A DNA stretch of 64,000 nt, from assembly GCA_041392475.1 (NCBI GenBank), contig JAWKLZ010000001.1, positions 2,852,001 through 2,916,000 of the forward strand. Reading direction: 5' to 3'. The notes beneath the pieces are model-generated. The model saw only the letters and a program-made list of their open reading frames with translations. It was not told the origin of the DNA and ran no database searches. This document shows positions 44,998 through 53,318 of the stretch, in pieces. The DNA is from Chitinophagales bacterium (GTDB taxonomy: Bacteria > Bacteroidota > Bacteroidia > Chitinophagales > UBA2359). Numbering within the stretch: position 1 is the first letter of the stretch; every line of letters starts with the position of its first letter. The position numbers and the translations under genes are program-made.

Positions 44998-46809
44998 ATG
45001 GAAGATTGGAGTAAATACATATTCGACCCAAAAAATCCAAAAGACTTCAAGGCATATAAATTGTTGAAGAATATATTTAAAGATAATAACACTTTATTAA
45101 TCACTGATATGTATTACTTCAATGAATTGTTTAAAAAGGAGATTTGGACACAGGATATGATTGATGAATTATGGGATGATATTCCAAGTGATTTTTCAGA
45201 TTTAGCAGGCAATAAAAAATACAGTATTTATATTAAAAATTATTCAAGAAATAAGTATATAGAAAAGATAAAAAATAAGGCAGACGAAGTAAGAAAATCT
45301 CGATACACACGATTATTTAATCATTTTGCGTGGAACTTAGAGACCAAGGCTCATAATATAAACCATACATATACATTTGCATCACATCAATATTTAATGA
45401 CAGAGCAAATTGATAATTTTTCTTCAAAGTTTCAAAGAGCAATTACACAAAAATCTCGTATAGTAGAAGCACAAAGAAATTGCATATTTACAATATCAAG
45501 CGGTTTTATATTTCATTTAATTCCAAATTTATCTACCGATAGAGTTTCTGTTTTTTTCTGTAATGAAAAAAATACAACTCAATTAAACGAAATAAAATCG
45601 CTAAAAAACCTCCACCCCATCATCCTAAAAAAAGACGAAGACATCCACCAACTCTTAGATTTCATCATTCGTGACCTCAACAATGAAACCCAAACAAAAC
45701 CTATCCATCAACCCAAAACCTACCTTAACGAAATCAACATCAAAAACTATTTCTCTATAGAAAACATCTCCATTCAAGACTTGGGAAACAAAAAGGAGAT
45801 TTACTTAATGGGAGAAAACGGGGATGGCAAAACGATTTTGCTGCAAGCGATTGTTTTGGCATTGAGAGGCAATCAGAATGTGGGTACAGTTACGGATGTC
45901 GTCAAGCAGAATACACACAAAAAAATGTCATTGCTTGCCGAGACAAGTGATGGCAAAAAATACATTTACAGCGAAAACCCTAAAAATCAAAAAAATAGCT
46001 TCAGCCCTGTTTTTGGCTATGGCATTGACCGCTTCCGCAACGATTCCGACAAAATAGACAAAGTGGGTTATCTGTCTTTGTTTGACAAGGAAACTTACTT
46101 GGAAAATCCTGAAAAATGGCTGCAACATTTAGACTACAAAGAAACAAAAGGAGATACTTCGGAAATTAGTTTGTCACAAGCCAAAGAGATTTTGATAGAT
46201 ATTTTGGAGCGAGATGTCACCATTGATGTGACACCCGACAAGGTGACTTTCACTGAAAAAGGCAGCGCCCTAAATTTTAGTCAACTTTCGGATGGCTATC
46301 AATCGGTGATTATTTGGGTGTGTGATTTGATTGCTCGTTTATCGGCTTTGCAGCCCAATGTTTCGAGTACGCACGATTATTCTGGTGTGGTGATTTTGGA
46401 TGAAATTGGTGCTTATTTGCATCCAAAATGGGCGTATGAAATCGTCAAAAAATTGAGAGAATGGTTTCCCAACCTTCAATTTATTTTTACGACCCATAAT
46501 CCCATTGTTATTTTAGGAGCTTCGGAAGATGCTGCGTTTTACAAAGTATATAAAGAAGATGGTAAAACAAAAGTATCTGAGCCCGTTGAAGATATTTCGG
46601 ACTTGATGCTCAATAGTTTGGTCACATCACCCTTATTCAACCTACCAACTGCAAGACCAAAAGGTTTTGATGAAAGCAATGATTTGAGTAGCGATGATTA
46701 TGTTTACCGCCGAATCCACCAATTAATACAGGAGAAGCTACAAACCATGCCCAATTTGGTAGATGAGGATGTCATGAAAATGATTGAAGCTGAATTGGAA
46801 AAAATGTAA
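44998..46809 (+). CDS. PtuA-like AAA ATPase with unknown N-terminal region
   Basis: 603 residues from the ATG at 44998. The C-terminal about 360 residues are an ABC/SMC-type ATPase: start YLNEINIKNYFSIENISI, Walker A GENGDGKT (272-279), signature-like SQLSDGYQS, Walker B VVILDEIGAYLHP and FIFTTHNP. This matches ATPases of Septu (PtuA), retron and related defence modules. The N-terminal about 240 residues (DWSKYIFDPKNPKDFKAYKL ... RVSVFFCNEKNTTQLNEI) match nothing I recognise and are encoded in more AT-rich DNA. An HNH nuclease gene follows after 23 bases. Defence is inferred from this pairing. Confidence 0.82.
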   Translation: MEDWSKYIFDPKNPKDFKAYKLLKNIFKDNNTLLITDMYYFNELFKKEIWTQDMIDELWDDIPSDFSDLAGNKKYSIYIKNYSRNKYIEKIKNKADEVRKSRYTRLFNHFAWNLETKAHNINHTYTFASHQYLMTEQIDNFSSKFQRAITQKSRIVEAQRNCIFTISSGFIFHLIPNLSTDRVSVFFCNEKNTTQLNEIKSLKNLHPIILKKDEDIHQLLDFIIRDLNNETQTKPIHQPKTYLNEINIKNYFSIENISIQDLGNKKEIYLMGENGDGKTILLQAIVLALRGNQNVGTVTDVVKQNTHKKMSLLAETSDGKKYIYSENPKNQKNSFSPVFGYGIDRFRNDSDKIDKVGYLSLFDKETYLENPEKWLQHLDYKETKGDTSEISLSQAKEILIDILERDVTIDVTPDKVTFTEKGSALNFSQLSDGYQSVIIWVCDLIARLSALQPNVSSTHDYSGVVILDEIGAYLHPKWAYEIVKKLREWFPNLQFIFTTHNPIVILGASEDAAFYKVYKEDGKTKVSEPVEDISDLMLNSLVTSPLFNLPTARPKGFDESNDLSSDDYVYRRIHQLIQEKLQTMPNLVDEDVMKMIEAELEKM

Positions 46810-46832
46810 GCCCACACCAAAAACTTAATTGA

Positions 46833-47612
46833 ATGATTCCGATAGAGAAAGATTTTGAGGCGATTCCCAAAATTATCTACTACAAACCTCGCCTTGATGC
46901 CTTTGAAAAAAACAAAACCGCAGGTAAATATTGTTCCTCTGACAATTTGTATAAGCCGAATAAAGTCAAAATTGCTTTGGATGCGATTTACCACCGAAAA
47001 TGTGCGTATTGTGAAAAAAGCCTAAAGGATACCGACCGACATGTAGAGCATTACCGTCCAAAAGCACCTTATTTTTGGTTGGCGTTTAGTTGGGATAATT
47101 TGCTGATTGCCTGCAAAAAATGCAACGAACTAAAATCCAATCAATTCACCGATTTTCTCGAAGGCAATCAACTGCAATACAACAATGAAACCCTACAAAC
47201 GGCTCAATCTCAAATTGAAGCCTACAACCTTACTGAAAAGCCCTTAATCCTCAATCCAGAACAAGAAACAGAAACGAGCTTAAAAGGACATTTTACCTTT
47301 GATTTGACAAATAAAAAGAACCAAGCAAAGTTGATTCCCAAGTCAAAACAAATGGAAGTGACGATTGAAGTGTGTCAATTGAATCGAAAAGAATTAGTGG
47401 AGCTTCGTGCGTATGAACTCACTCGGCTGAGAAATCACCTCAGACAAGACTTAAATTCTTGGAAAGGAGAACATCAAAAAGCCCAAAGGGCGCAAGCAAT
47501 TGGCAGTACGATTATTAAATTCAAACAAGAAATATCACCCGAAATTTCTTTTGTAGCTTGGAGAAAGTTTATCGTTCAGAATTGGAGGTTTATTGTCGAC
47601 AATCTAATCTGA
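46833..47612 (+). CDS. PtuB-like HNH endonuclease
   Basis: 259 residues. The zinc-finger HNH core is clear: CAYC (Cys57, Cys60), HVEHYRPK (His70, His73) and CKKCNELK (Cys94, Cys97, Asn98), with FWLAFSWDNLLIACKKCNEL in between as in PtuB and TIGR02646-type nucleases found beside AAA ATPases in Septu and some retron systems. The start lies 23 bases after the ATPase gene, so one operon. Likely target is invading DNA or tRNA; not decidable here. No reverse transcriptase is nearby. Confidence 0.85.
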   Translation: MIPIEKDFEAIPKIIYYKPRLDAFEKNKTAGKYCSSDNLYKPNKVKIALDAIYHRKCAYCEKSLKDTDRHVEHYRPKAPYFWLAFSWDNLLIACKKCNELKSNQFTDFLEGNQLQYNNETLQTAQSQIEAYNLTEKPLILNPEQETETSLKGHFTFDLTNKKNQAKLIPKSKQMEVTIEVCQLNRKELVELRAYELTRLRNHLRQDLNSWKGEHQKAQRAQAIGSTIIKFKQEISPEISFVAWRKFIVQNWRFIVDNLI

Positions 47613-47626
47613 ATACAATGTAAAAC

Positions 47627-48673
47627 TCAATTCTCCAAAATCATCTCCTTCACTGCCTCCACCCAAAGCGGATGTGTATTCAAACTCTCGACCAGTTGCA
47701 CTTTCTCACCACCATATTCTTCAAATTCCTCTTGATATTCCACACCAATCTCAAAAATAGTCTCCAAACAATCTGCTACAAAAGCAGGACAAAAAACCAA
47801 CACATTTTTGATGCCTTTTTTTGCCAATGCCTCCAATGTTTTGTCGGTATAGGGCTGCATCCAGGGATCTCGACCCAATCGAGATTGATAACTGATTGTA
47901 TAATTATCCTCTGAAATATTCAACTCTTTAGCCAGTAATTGAGCCGTTGCATGACATTGAGCCGAGTAGCAAAACTGGTTTTTTTCGGAGATGGTTTGAC
48001 AGCAGTAGGCATTGCTGAGGCAGTGACCATAATCATTTGCCTTCCTCATGTGACGCTGCGGCAGACCGTGGAAACTGAACAAAATGTGGTCGTAATTTTC
48101 GGGTTCGTAGGTTTTGCCGATTTCGGTGAAAGCCTTGATGAAAGCGGGATGGTCATAGTAACTGTTGATAAAATTGATACTTGGAATCACCTGCCATTTG
48201 CTGACAATCTCCATTACCTTTTGATGAGCTGAACCCGTTGAGGAAGAGGCATATTGAGGAAAAAGAGGCAAAACAATATATCGGTGTACATTTTTCTTTC
48301 GCAGACGCATCAATGCTGATTCGATATCGGGAGATTGGTAGCGCATCGCCAATTCGACATAGTATTCATTGCCGCCTTCAGACGCTCGATGAGCCATATT
48401 GTCGAGTGATTCTTGTACTTTTTCGGTTAGTTCTTCGCTGATATATTTCAGAGGCGAACCTTTTTCATCCCAAATTTCCTTATAAGATTTAGCGGAATTT
48501 CCTGCTCTAAATGGGCTGATGATACCTCTAACCAATAATTGTCTAGGTATCCACGGTATGTCGATTACCCTACCATCGGTCAGGAATTCATTCAAATATT
48601 TACGCACATCGCTAGTTTTTGGGCTATCAGGAGTACCCAAATTAACCAACAAGACTCCAATTTTCTGGTTCAT
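47627..48673 (-). CDS. hemH: Ferrochelatase
   Basis: 348 residues. Family motifs: KIGVLLVNLGTPDSPKTSDV, LRKYLNEFLTDGRVIDIPW-type start (residues about 10-45), SFHGLPQRHMRKANDYG with the active-site histidine, and SYQSRLGRDPWMQPYTDKTL. It inserts Fe2+ into protoporphyrin IX in the last step of haem synthesis. Convergent with the HNH gene, 14 bases between stops. No other haem gene is close. Confidence 0.97.
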   Translation of the reverse strand: MNQKIGVLLVNLGTPDSPKTSDVRKYLNEFLTDGRVIDIPWIPRQLLVRGIISPFRAGNSAKSYKEIWDEKGSPLKYISEELTEKVQESLDNMAHRASEGGNEYYVELAMRYQSPDIESALMRLRKKNVHRYIVLPLFPQYASSSTGSAHQKVMEIVSKWQVIPSINFINSYYDHPAFIKAFTEIGKTYEPENYDHILFSFHGLPQRHMRKANDYGHCLSNAYCCQTISEKNQFCYSAQCHATAQLLAKELNISEDNYTISYQSRLGRDPWMQPYTDKTLEALAKKGIKNVLVFCPAFVADCLETIFEIGVEYQEEFEEYGGEKVQLVESLNTHPLWVEAVKEMILEN

Positions 48674-48747
48674 GTTTTATTTATTAGACAAAAGATAAAA
48701 GACGTTAGACAAATGATGAAGTGTGATATGCACACTATTTTTTTTGA

Positions 48748-48839
48748 TAGTAACGGTCAAAAAATAAGTTGTGCATTTGAAATTTCCAACAATCTTAATT
48801 TATAGGTGGTTTTTTCATTTTTATTCTTATTCGTTACTA
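48748..48839. repeat. MITE-like interspersed repeat, copy 1
   Basis: 92 bases starting TAGTAACG and ending CGTTACTA (terminal inverted repeats), with AATAAG on the left arm and CTTATT on the right. It shares the block CAAAAAATAAGTTGTGCATT (one substitution just after it), the following AAATTTCCAACAATCT, and the right end with copy 2 at 51736-51823. No reading frame. Confidence 0.75.
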
Positions 48840-48888
48840 TTGTCTTTTTAATATATCATGCAAAGTTAAGTCATCGGAGGATAGAAAC

Positions 48889-48922
48889 AAAAAACCCCCA
48901 GAACTGTTCGCTCTGAGGGTTA
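48889..48922 (-). terminator. Terminator of the DUF4783 gene
   Basis: Stem AACCCCCAGA / TCTGAGGGTT with one mismatch; on the minus strand it is followed by a T-run (TTTTTTG). It lies 73 bases past the stop of the DUF4783 gene. Confidence 0.7.
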
Positions 48923-48994
48923 ACCAAAACTATTCACAAAACTATGGCTTGCCTTTACGAAGAAAGACAGTTGTATTGTTTTCGATTACTTCAC

Positions 48995-49378
48995 TTACCA
49001 ATTCTCTATCGTCAATTCTTGAATTGTATCGCCATTGACAACGATGTAAGCTCGGTAATCTCCACTTGATGTAGTCAAATTACCGATGACATATTGTGAA
49101 CCATTGGGTGCTGTACCTTCGTGTTTGATGGTAAAACCACTTGGTTGATTGGCACCAAAAAAGGTTTTGATGGCAGTAGTAGCAGTAGCTTTGTTGTAGG
49201 CATCCTTGCCTAAAATACTCATTTCAATATTGCCATCGAAATAAGCAGCTACTCCCGCAGCATCTCCCGCCCGCATTTTTGCTGCAATGTTATTGATGCC
49301 TGGATGCTGTGTAAATGCGTAGAAGCAAATAGACAAAGCAAACAAAGCGGCTGAAATATATTTTTTTTGATTTTTCAT
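48995..49378 (-). CDS. DUF4783 (NTF2-like) exported protein
   Basis: 127 residues with a signal peptide (YISAALFALSICFYAFTQ). The mature part IAAKMRAGDAAGVAAYFDGN, then a run of small strands (GSQYVIGNLTTSSGDYRAYI), is the DUF4783 pattern, a small NTF2-like fold common in Bacteroidota. No catalytic residues are known. Single gene with its own terminator. Confidence 0.82.
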   Translation of the reverse strand: MKNQKKYISAALFALSICFYAFTQHPGINNIAAKMRAGDAAGVAAYFDGNIEMSILGKDAYNKATATTAIKTFFGANQPSGFTIKHEGTAPNGSQYVIGNLTTSSGDYRAYIVVNGDTIQELTIENW

Positions 49379-49579
49379 TTTCTTATAGTTGGGTTTGGGT
49401 TCTCTAAGAATCTACTTTTTAGATACCTAGTTTGATGAAACGTTTAAAATTGAATTAGGGTACAATGTAAAAGACATCAAAACCTCAATAAGTTGCATTG
49501 AAGTCTATTCATCTATTCTTTATATTCAGACGCAAAAAATGGAATTGGTCATTTGATATGGATGTACTCAATTTTCTCT

Positions 49580-49587
49580 TACCTTTG
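49580..49587 (+). promoter_or_regulatory. Candidate -7 box TACCTTTG for gpmI
   Basis: A perfect TAnnTTTG match 84 bases before the ATG at 49672. A TTTG at 49552-49555 could be the -33 box, though the spacing is a few bases longer than usual. Confidence 0.5.
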
Positions 49588-49599
49588 TAAATTGTCATT

Positions 49600-49629
49600 T
49601 CACTCACTATTGATTTGAATAGTGAGTGA
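49600..49629 (+). promoter_or_regulatory. Hairpin in the 5' leader of gpmI
   Basis: A perfect 12-bp stem TCACTCACTATT / AATAGTGAGTGA with a 6-base loop starts about 6 bases after the expected transcription start and ends 42 bases before the ATG. It may be a protein operator or an mRNA-stabilising structure. Confidence 0.5.
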
Positions 49630-49671
49630 TAGGAATGATAGAATCTAATTTATCACACTTAACATAAAGAT

Positions 49672-51204
49672 ATGTACTTCAACGAAAAAGTTGCATTGCT
49701 TATTTTGGATGGCTGGGGACACGGTCTAAATCCTGCGGTAAGCGCTATTGCTCAAGCCAATACTCCTTTTGTAGATAGTTTGTACGACCACTATCCCAAT
49801 GCCGAGCTTACTACGCATGGTGAATTGGTAGGTTTACCTGCCGGTCAGATGGGTAATTCGGAAGTCGGTCATCTAAACATTGGGGCTGGACGGATTGTCT
49901 ATCAAGAATTGCTAAGAATCAACAATGCTATCAAAGATAAGACACTGGACAACAATCAAATATTGAAGGAAGCAATGGCTTATGCCAAAGCAAACAACAA
50001 ACCAATTCACCTGATAGGATTGGTTTCAGATGGTGGTGTTCACTCCCATATTGACCACATCAAGGGTCTGTGTGATATTTTGCACCACAATGAATTGAAG
50101 GAAGTATATATTCACGCTTTCACCGATGGACGTGATACCGACCCCAATAGTGGCTTGAATTATTTGAAAGAACTGCAATACCATCTGCAACATTCAACTG
50201 GTAAAATCGCTTCAATCATTGGGCGCTACTATGCAATGGATAGGGACAAACGTTGGGAACGCATCAAGTTGGCGTATGACCTATTGATTGAAGGAAAAGG
50301 AGCTAAAACGTCTGATTTTGAAGCTACTATTCAGGCTTCCTATGATGATGGTGTGACGGATGAATTTTTGCAACCCATCGTTGTTTTGAATGAAAAGGGT
50401 GTGCCTACTGCAATAATTGAAGAAGGAGATGTAGTGATTTGCTTCAATTATAGAACCGACCGTTGCCGCCAAATTACTACGGTTTTGACGCAACAGAATA
50501 TGCCCGAGGCAGGTATGAAAACCATTTCTTTGCATTATGTGACCATGACACGATACGACAGTAGCTTTGAAGGAGTCAAGGTAATTTTTGAGAAAGACAA
50601 CCTGAAAAATACGCTTGGTGAAGTGTTGGCGAAAAATGGGAAACGCCAAATTCGTATGGCAGAAACGGAGAAATATCCTCATGTCACCTTTTTCTTTTCG
50701 GGAGGACGAGAGGAAGTTTTTGAAGGTGAAGAGCGCATTGTCGTGCCTTCTCCCAAAGTAGCTACTTACGATTTGCAGCCTGAAATGAGTGCGGCGGGTT
50801 TGACCACTGCAATTCTCGCCAAATTGGAATCTGAAGTGCCTGATTTTATTTGCTTGAATTTTGCGAATACCGATATGGTAGGGCATACAGGCGTTTTTGA
50901 AGCGGGTGTGAAAGCTGCCGAAACAGTGGACAATTGTGTGAGTCAAATTGTGCCAGTAGGTTTAAAGCATGGATATTCCTTCATTATCATTGCAGACCAC
51001 GGCAATGCGGATATGATGGTAAATGAGGATGGTTCACCCAATACGGCTCATACGACCAATCTTGTACCCATCTTTTTGGTGGGAAAAGATGTAAAAGGGG
51101 TGAAATTAAAGAATGGAAAATTGGGAGATGTTGCACCTACGATATTGTCTATCATGGGTTTGGAGATTCCTACAGAAATGACAGGGGAGGTGTTATTGAA
51201 ATAA
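49672..51204 (+). CDS. gpmI: 2,3-bisphosphoglycerate-independent phosphoglycerate mutase
   Basis: 510 residues. Alkaline-phosphatase superfamily marks: LLILDGWGHG (metal Asp), MGNSEVGHLNIGAG with the phospho-serine 63, HIHAFTDGRDT-type substrate segment (VYIHAFTDGRDTDPNSG), FNYRTDRCRQIT, NFANTDMVGHTG and IIADHGNADMM for the manganese sites. It interconverts 3- and 2-phosphoglycerate in glycolysis. Transcribed alone, with a leader hairpin in front and a perfect inverted repeat behind. Confidence 0.97.
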   Translation: MYFNEKVALLILDGWGHGLNPAVSAIAQANTPFVDSLYDHYPNAELTTHGELVGLPAGQMGNSEVGHLNIGAGRIVYQELLRINNAIKDKTLDNNQILKEAMAYAKANNKPIHLIGLVSDGGVHSHIDHIKGLCDILHHNELKEVYIHAFTDGRDTDPNSGLNYLKELQYHLQHSTGKIASIIGRYYAMDRDKRWERIKLAYDLLIEGKGAKTSDFEATIQASYDDGVTDEFLQPIVVLNEKGVPTAIIEEGDVVICFNYRTDRCRQITTVLTQQNMPEAGMKTISLHYVTMTRYDSSFEGVKVIFEKDNLKNTLGEVLAKNGKRQIRMAETEKYPHVTFFFSGGREEVFEGEERIVVPSPKVATYDLQPEMSAAGLTTAILAKLESEVPDFICLNFANTDMVGHTGVFEAGVKAAETVDNCVSQIVPVGLKHGYSFIIIADHGNADMMVNEDGSPNTAHTTNLVPIFLVGKDVKGVKLKNGKLGDVAPTILSIMGLEIPTEMTGEVLLK

Positions 51205-51230
51205 TCGGAGGTTTACTCAATGATTGATAC

Positions 51231-51271
51231 AGTGACTTCTCTATTCTTATCTTAAAAGTAGAGAAGTCACT
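51231..51271 (+). terminator. 13-bp inverted repeat after gpmI
   Basis: Perfect arms AGTGACTTCTCTA (51231-51243) and TAGAGAAGTCACT (51259-51271) around a 15-base loop, 26 bases after the stop. No T tract follows. Confidence 0.6.
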
Positions 51272-51298
51272 ATTACTGATTCATTTAATATCCGAACC

Positions 51299-51616
51299 CT
51301 AAATCTTTAAAGTTTCTTCAATTAATTCGTCTGCCTGTTTCCAATCCATATATACAATGGGTAGAGAATACAGTACAGGCATATTCTTGGGATATTTCTT
51401 TCTTAATTTCTTATCAATCATCGTAAATAACAAAGATTTTGTCTTTCCCATTAAAAGGAATTGATCAATTGTTTCAAACTTACCATTTTTCGACAGTTTT
51501 CTTCCTTTTACCTTCTCTTGAATAATTGGATTGAGAATCAGTTTTTTCTTGGTCAAGTAATCTGCAATTTCAATAACTTGGTCTAAATTATCCGAAATAA
51601 CATGTAATAAAATCAT
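51299..51616 (-). CDS. Small CutA-like protein
   Basis: 105 residues. The layout LLHVISDNLDQVIEIADYLT, then KKKLILNPIIQEKV, a mid-strand LLFTMIDKKL and the C-terminal PVLYSLPIVYMDWKQADELI, TLKI, resembles the ferredoxin-like fold of CutA/PII-type proteins (start xxxxSxxLxxAxxIAxxLL, end Y..W....I). Identity is weak, so this is a fold guess; the metal-tolerance role of CutA should not be assumed. Single gene between gpmI and a repeat. Confidence 0.5.
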   Translation of the reverse strand: MILLHVISDNLDQVIEIADYLTKKKLILNPIIQEKVKGRKLSKNGKFETIDQFLLMGKTKSLLFTMIDKKLRKKYPKNMPVLYSLPIVYMDWKQADELIEETLKI

Positions 51617-51735
51617 AAGCTATTTACTTTTAATTAAGAATCATTCACCATTTTTATTGTTTGTCTGGACTAAACAACCAAATCGCTAAAAAGGTCAATG
51701 ATTTAGAAAAAATTTCAAAACTTGGCTTTATTTCT

Positions 51736-51823
51736 TAGTAACAATCAAAAAATAAGTTGTGCATTCGAAATTTCCAACAATCTGATTCAGAAGTGGTTTT
51801 CATTTTAATTCTTATTCGTTACT
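51736..51823. repeat. MITE-like interspersed repeat, copy 2
   Basis: 88 bases, same orientation as copy 1 (48748-48839). It begins TAGTAACAATCAAAAAATAA, continues GTTGTGCATTCG, then AAATTTCCAACAATCTGATT, and ends ATTCTTATTCGTTACT. The middle differs from copy 1 by substitutions and short gaps. Confidence 0.75.
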
Positions 51824-51854
51824 TATTCTTTCAAATTAAAATTCAGTAAACTCC

Positions 51855-53186
51855 TTGCCAAAATCCTACCTCCGCAAAGGTATCAGTGCCTCCTTTTTGA
51901 TTCAAATTGCCGCTTTGGTGATTGGATTTGGGAGTAGTTGGTTGTTGGCAAAACTCATTGGAGCAGAAGGTTATGGAGTATATACCTATGTTTTTTCGTG
52001 GGTGACGCTTTTGAGTGGAATTGCTTGGCTGGGATTTGATGACTTATTGATTCGAGATGTAGCAGTTTATAGAAGCAAAAAAAAGCTCGGTTTACTGAAA
52101 GGCTTACTCCAAACGGCTTTGATTTCCACTGCAATAGCTGCCATTGTCCTCACCCTATTTGCCTACGGTAGTCTTGAAGCACTCTCCTACCTTCAAACTT
52201 CTACAAACTCCCTATTTGATATTTCGTTTCTCTCCGATTCCTCCAAAAAACAAGCTTTGTTAATTGCCTTTGTGGCAATACTTCCCATGACCTTGATGCT
52301 TGTACTTCAATTTGCTTTAGTTGGCGCAAAGGAAATTGTATGGGGACAAATTGCAGAAAAACTGTTCAAACCAATTGCTTTTCTATTATCAGTTTTGGCA
52401 ATTTATTTTTATTGCGACAAACAAATCACTGCTATTGAAATAATTACTGCAAATGTGGCGATTATTATTGCAGCATGTTTGTTGGCGTATTTTTTCTTTC
52501 GTCAAAAACTACTTTTGCCTTACCAAAACGAAAAAGCAAGGTATCAACAAAAAATTTGGTGGTCAGCAGCAATAGCTTTTGCTTTGGTGAATACGCTAAA
52601 TTTGGTGTATATCAAAGCGGATTTGGTAATGTTGGGAACAATTGCAGGGGCAGAATCGGTGGGAATTTACAGCATTGCCTCCAAATTTTCGGAATTGCTT
52701 CGGTTTTTTCTGGCAATTGTATATTTGGTTGTGAGTCCGATGATTGCAGATTTGTATGCGGCGGGTAAATTGCAGGAATTGCAGAAGCTGGCAACACAAA
52801 GCGCAAGGGGTGTTTTGTTGTTGTCTTTGCCTATGGTGGCAGTTTTTTGGTTTTTTGGAGAATGGATTTTGGGGCTTTTTGGACTTGAATTTGTGGCAGG
52901 CTACCATGCTTTGTTGATTTTGTGTGTGGGGCAATTGTTCAATTTGGCGTGTGGAATTGGAGCGAACCTATTGATGATGACTGGATACGAACGGGCAACT
53001 TTTGGAGGTTTACTGCTGAGTACGGTGGTGAATATTTCCTTCAATGTGCTGTTGATTCCTTCAATGGGTATGAATGGAGCTGCAATTGCAACTGTTATGG
53101 GTGTGGTGGTATGGAATGTGATTTTGATGGTTTTGGTGTGGCGAAAATTGGGCATTGATGCTTCAGTGTTGGGATTGAAAAAATAG
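51855..53186 (+). CDS. Polysaccharide flippase (Wzx/MATE-like)
   Basis: 443 residues with about 12-14 membrane helices spread over the whole length. The start SYLRKGISASFLIQIAALVI and the central segment YIKADLVMLGTIAGAESVGI, YSIASKFSELL are typical of the MOP-superfamily exporters that flip lipid-linked glycans. The start codon is TTG (MPKSYL...); no better start lies nearby. The next gene, 132 bases on, is a membrane GT2 glycosyltransferase, which supports a role in envelope or exopolysaccharide assembly. Confidence 0.9.
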   Translation: MPKSYLRKGISASFLIQIAALVIGFGSSWLLAKLIGAEGYGVYTYVFSWVTLLSGIAWLGFDDLLIRDVAVYRSKKKLGLLKGLLQTALISTAIAAIVLTLFAYGSLEALSYLQTSTNSLFDISFLSDSSKKQALLIAFVAILPMTLMLVLQFALVGAKEIVWGQIAEKLFKPIAFLLSVLAIYFYCDKQITAIEIITANVAIIIAACLLAYFFFRQKLLLPYQNEKARYQQKIWWSAAIAFALVNTLNLVYIKADLVMLGTIAGAESVGIYSIASKFSELLRFFLAIVYLVVSPMIADLYAAGKLQELQKLATQSARGVLLLSLPMVAVFWFFGEWILGLFGLEFVAGYHALLILCVGQLFNLACGIGANLLMMTGYERATFGGLLLSTVVNISFNVLLIPSMGMNGAAIATVMGVVVWNVILMVLVWRKLGIDASVLGLKK

Positions 53187-53318
53187 GCATAGTTTTTTCT
53201 TGTTATTTGGTACATACAGTGAATAGGAATTTAGGTTTTATAGGAATTCTTTTTTGTTCATTTCCCTCCCCTCCAAATACTATAAATAATACAATAACTC
53301 TTTAACAAACTGAGCATC

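Larger units (their letters stand above)
48674..48994. other. Intergenic region with a MITE-like repeat and a terminator
   Basis: 321 bases between the start of hemH and the end of the DUF4783 gene. It holds repeat copy 1 (48748-48839) and a hairpin terminator (48889-48922); no coding frame is convincing. Confidence 0.6.

Noticed and set aside
44974..44998. Earlier TTG start for the ATPase gene
   Set aside because: The TTG forms part of a TATTTTTG promoter box; the ATG at 44998 is better placed.
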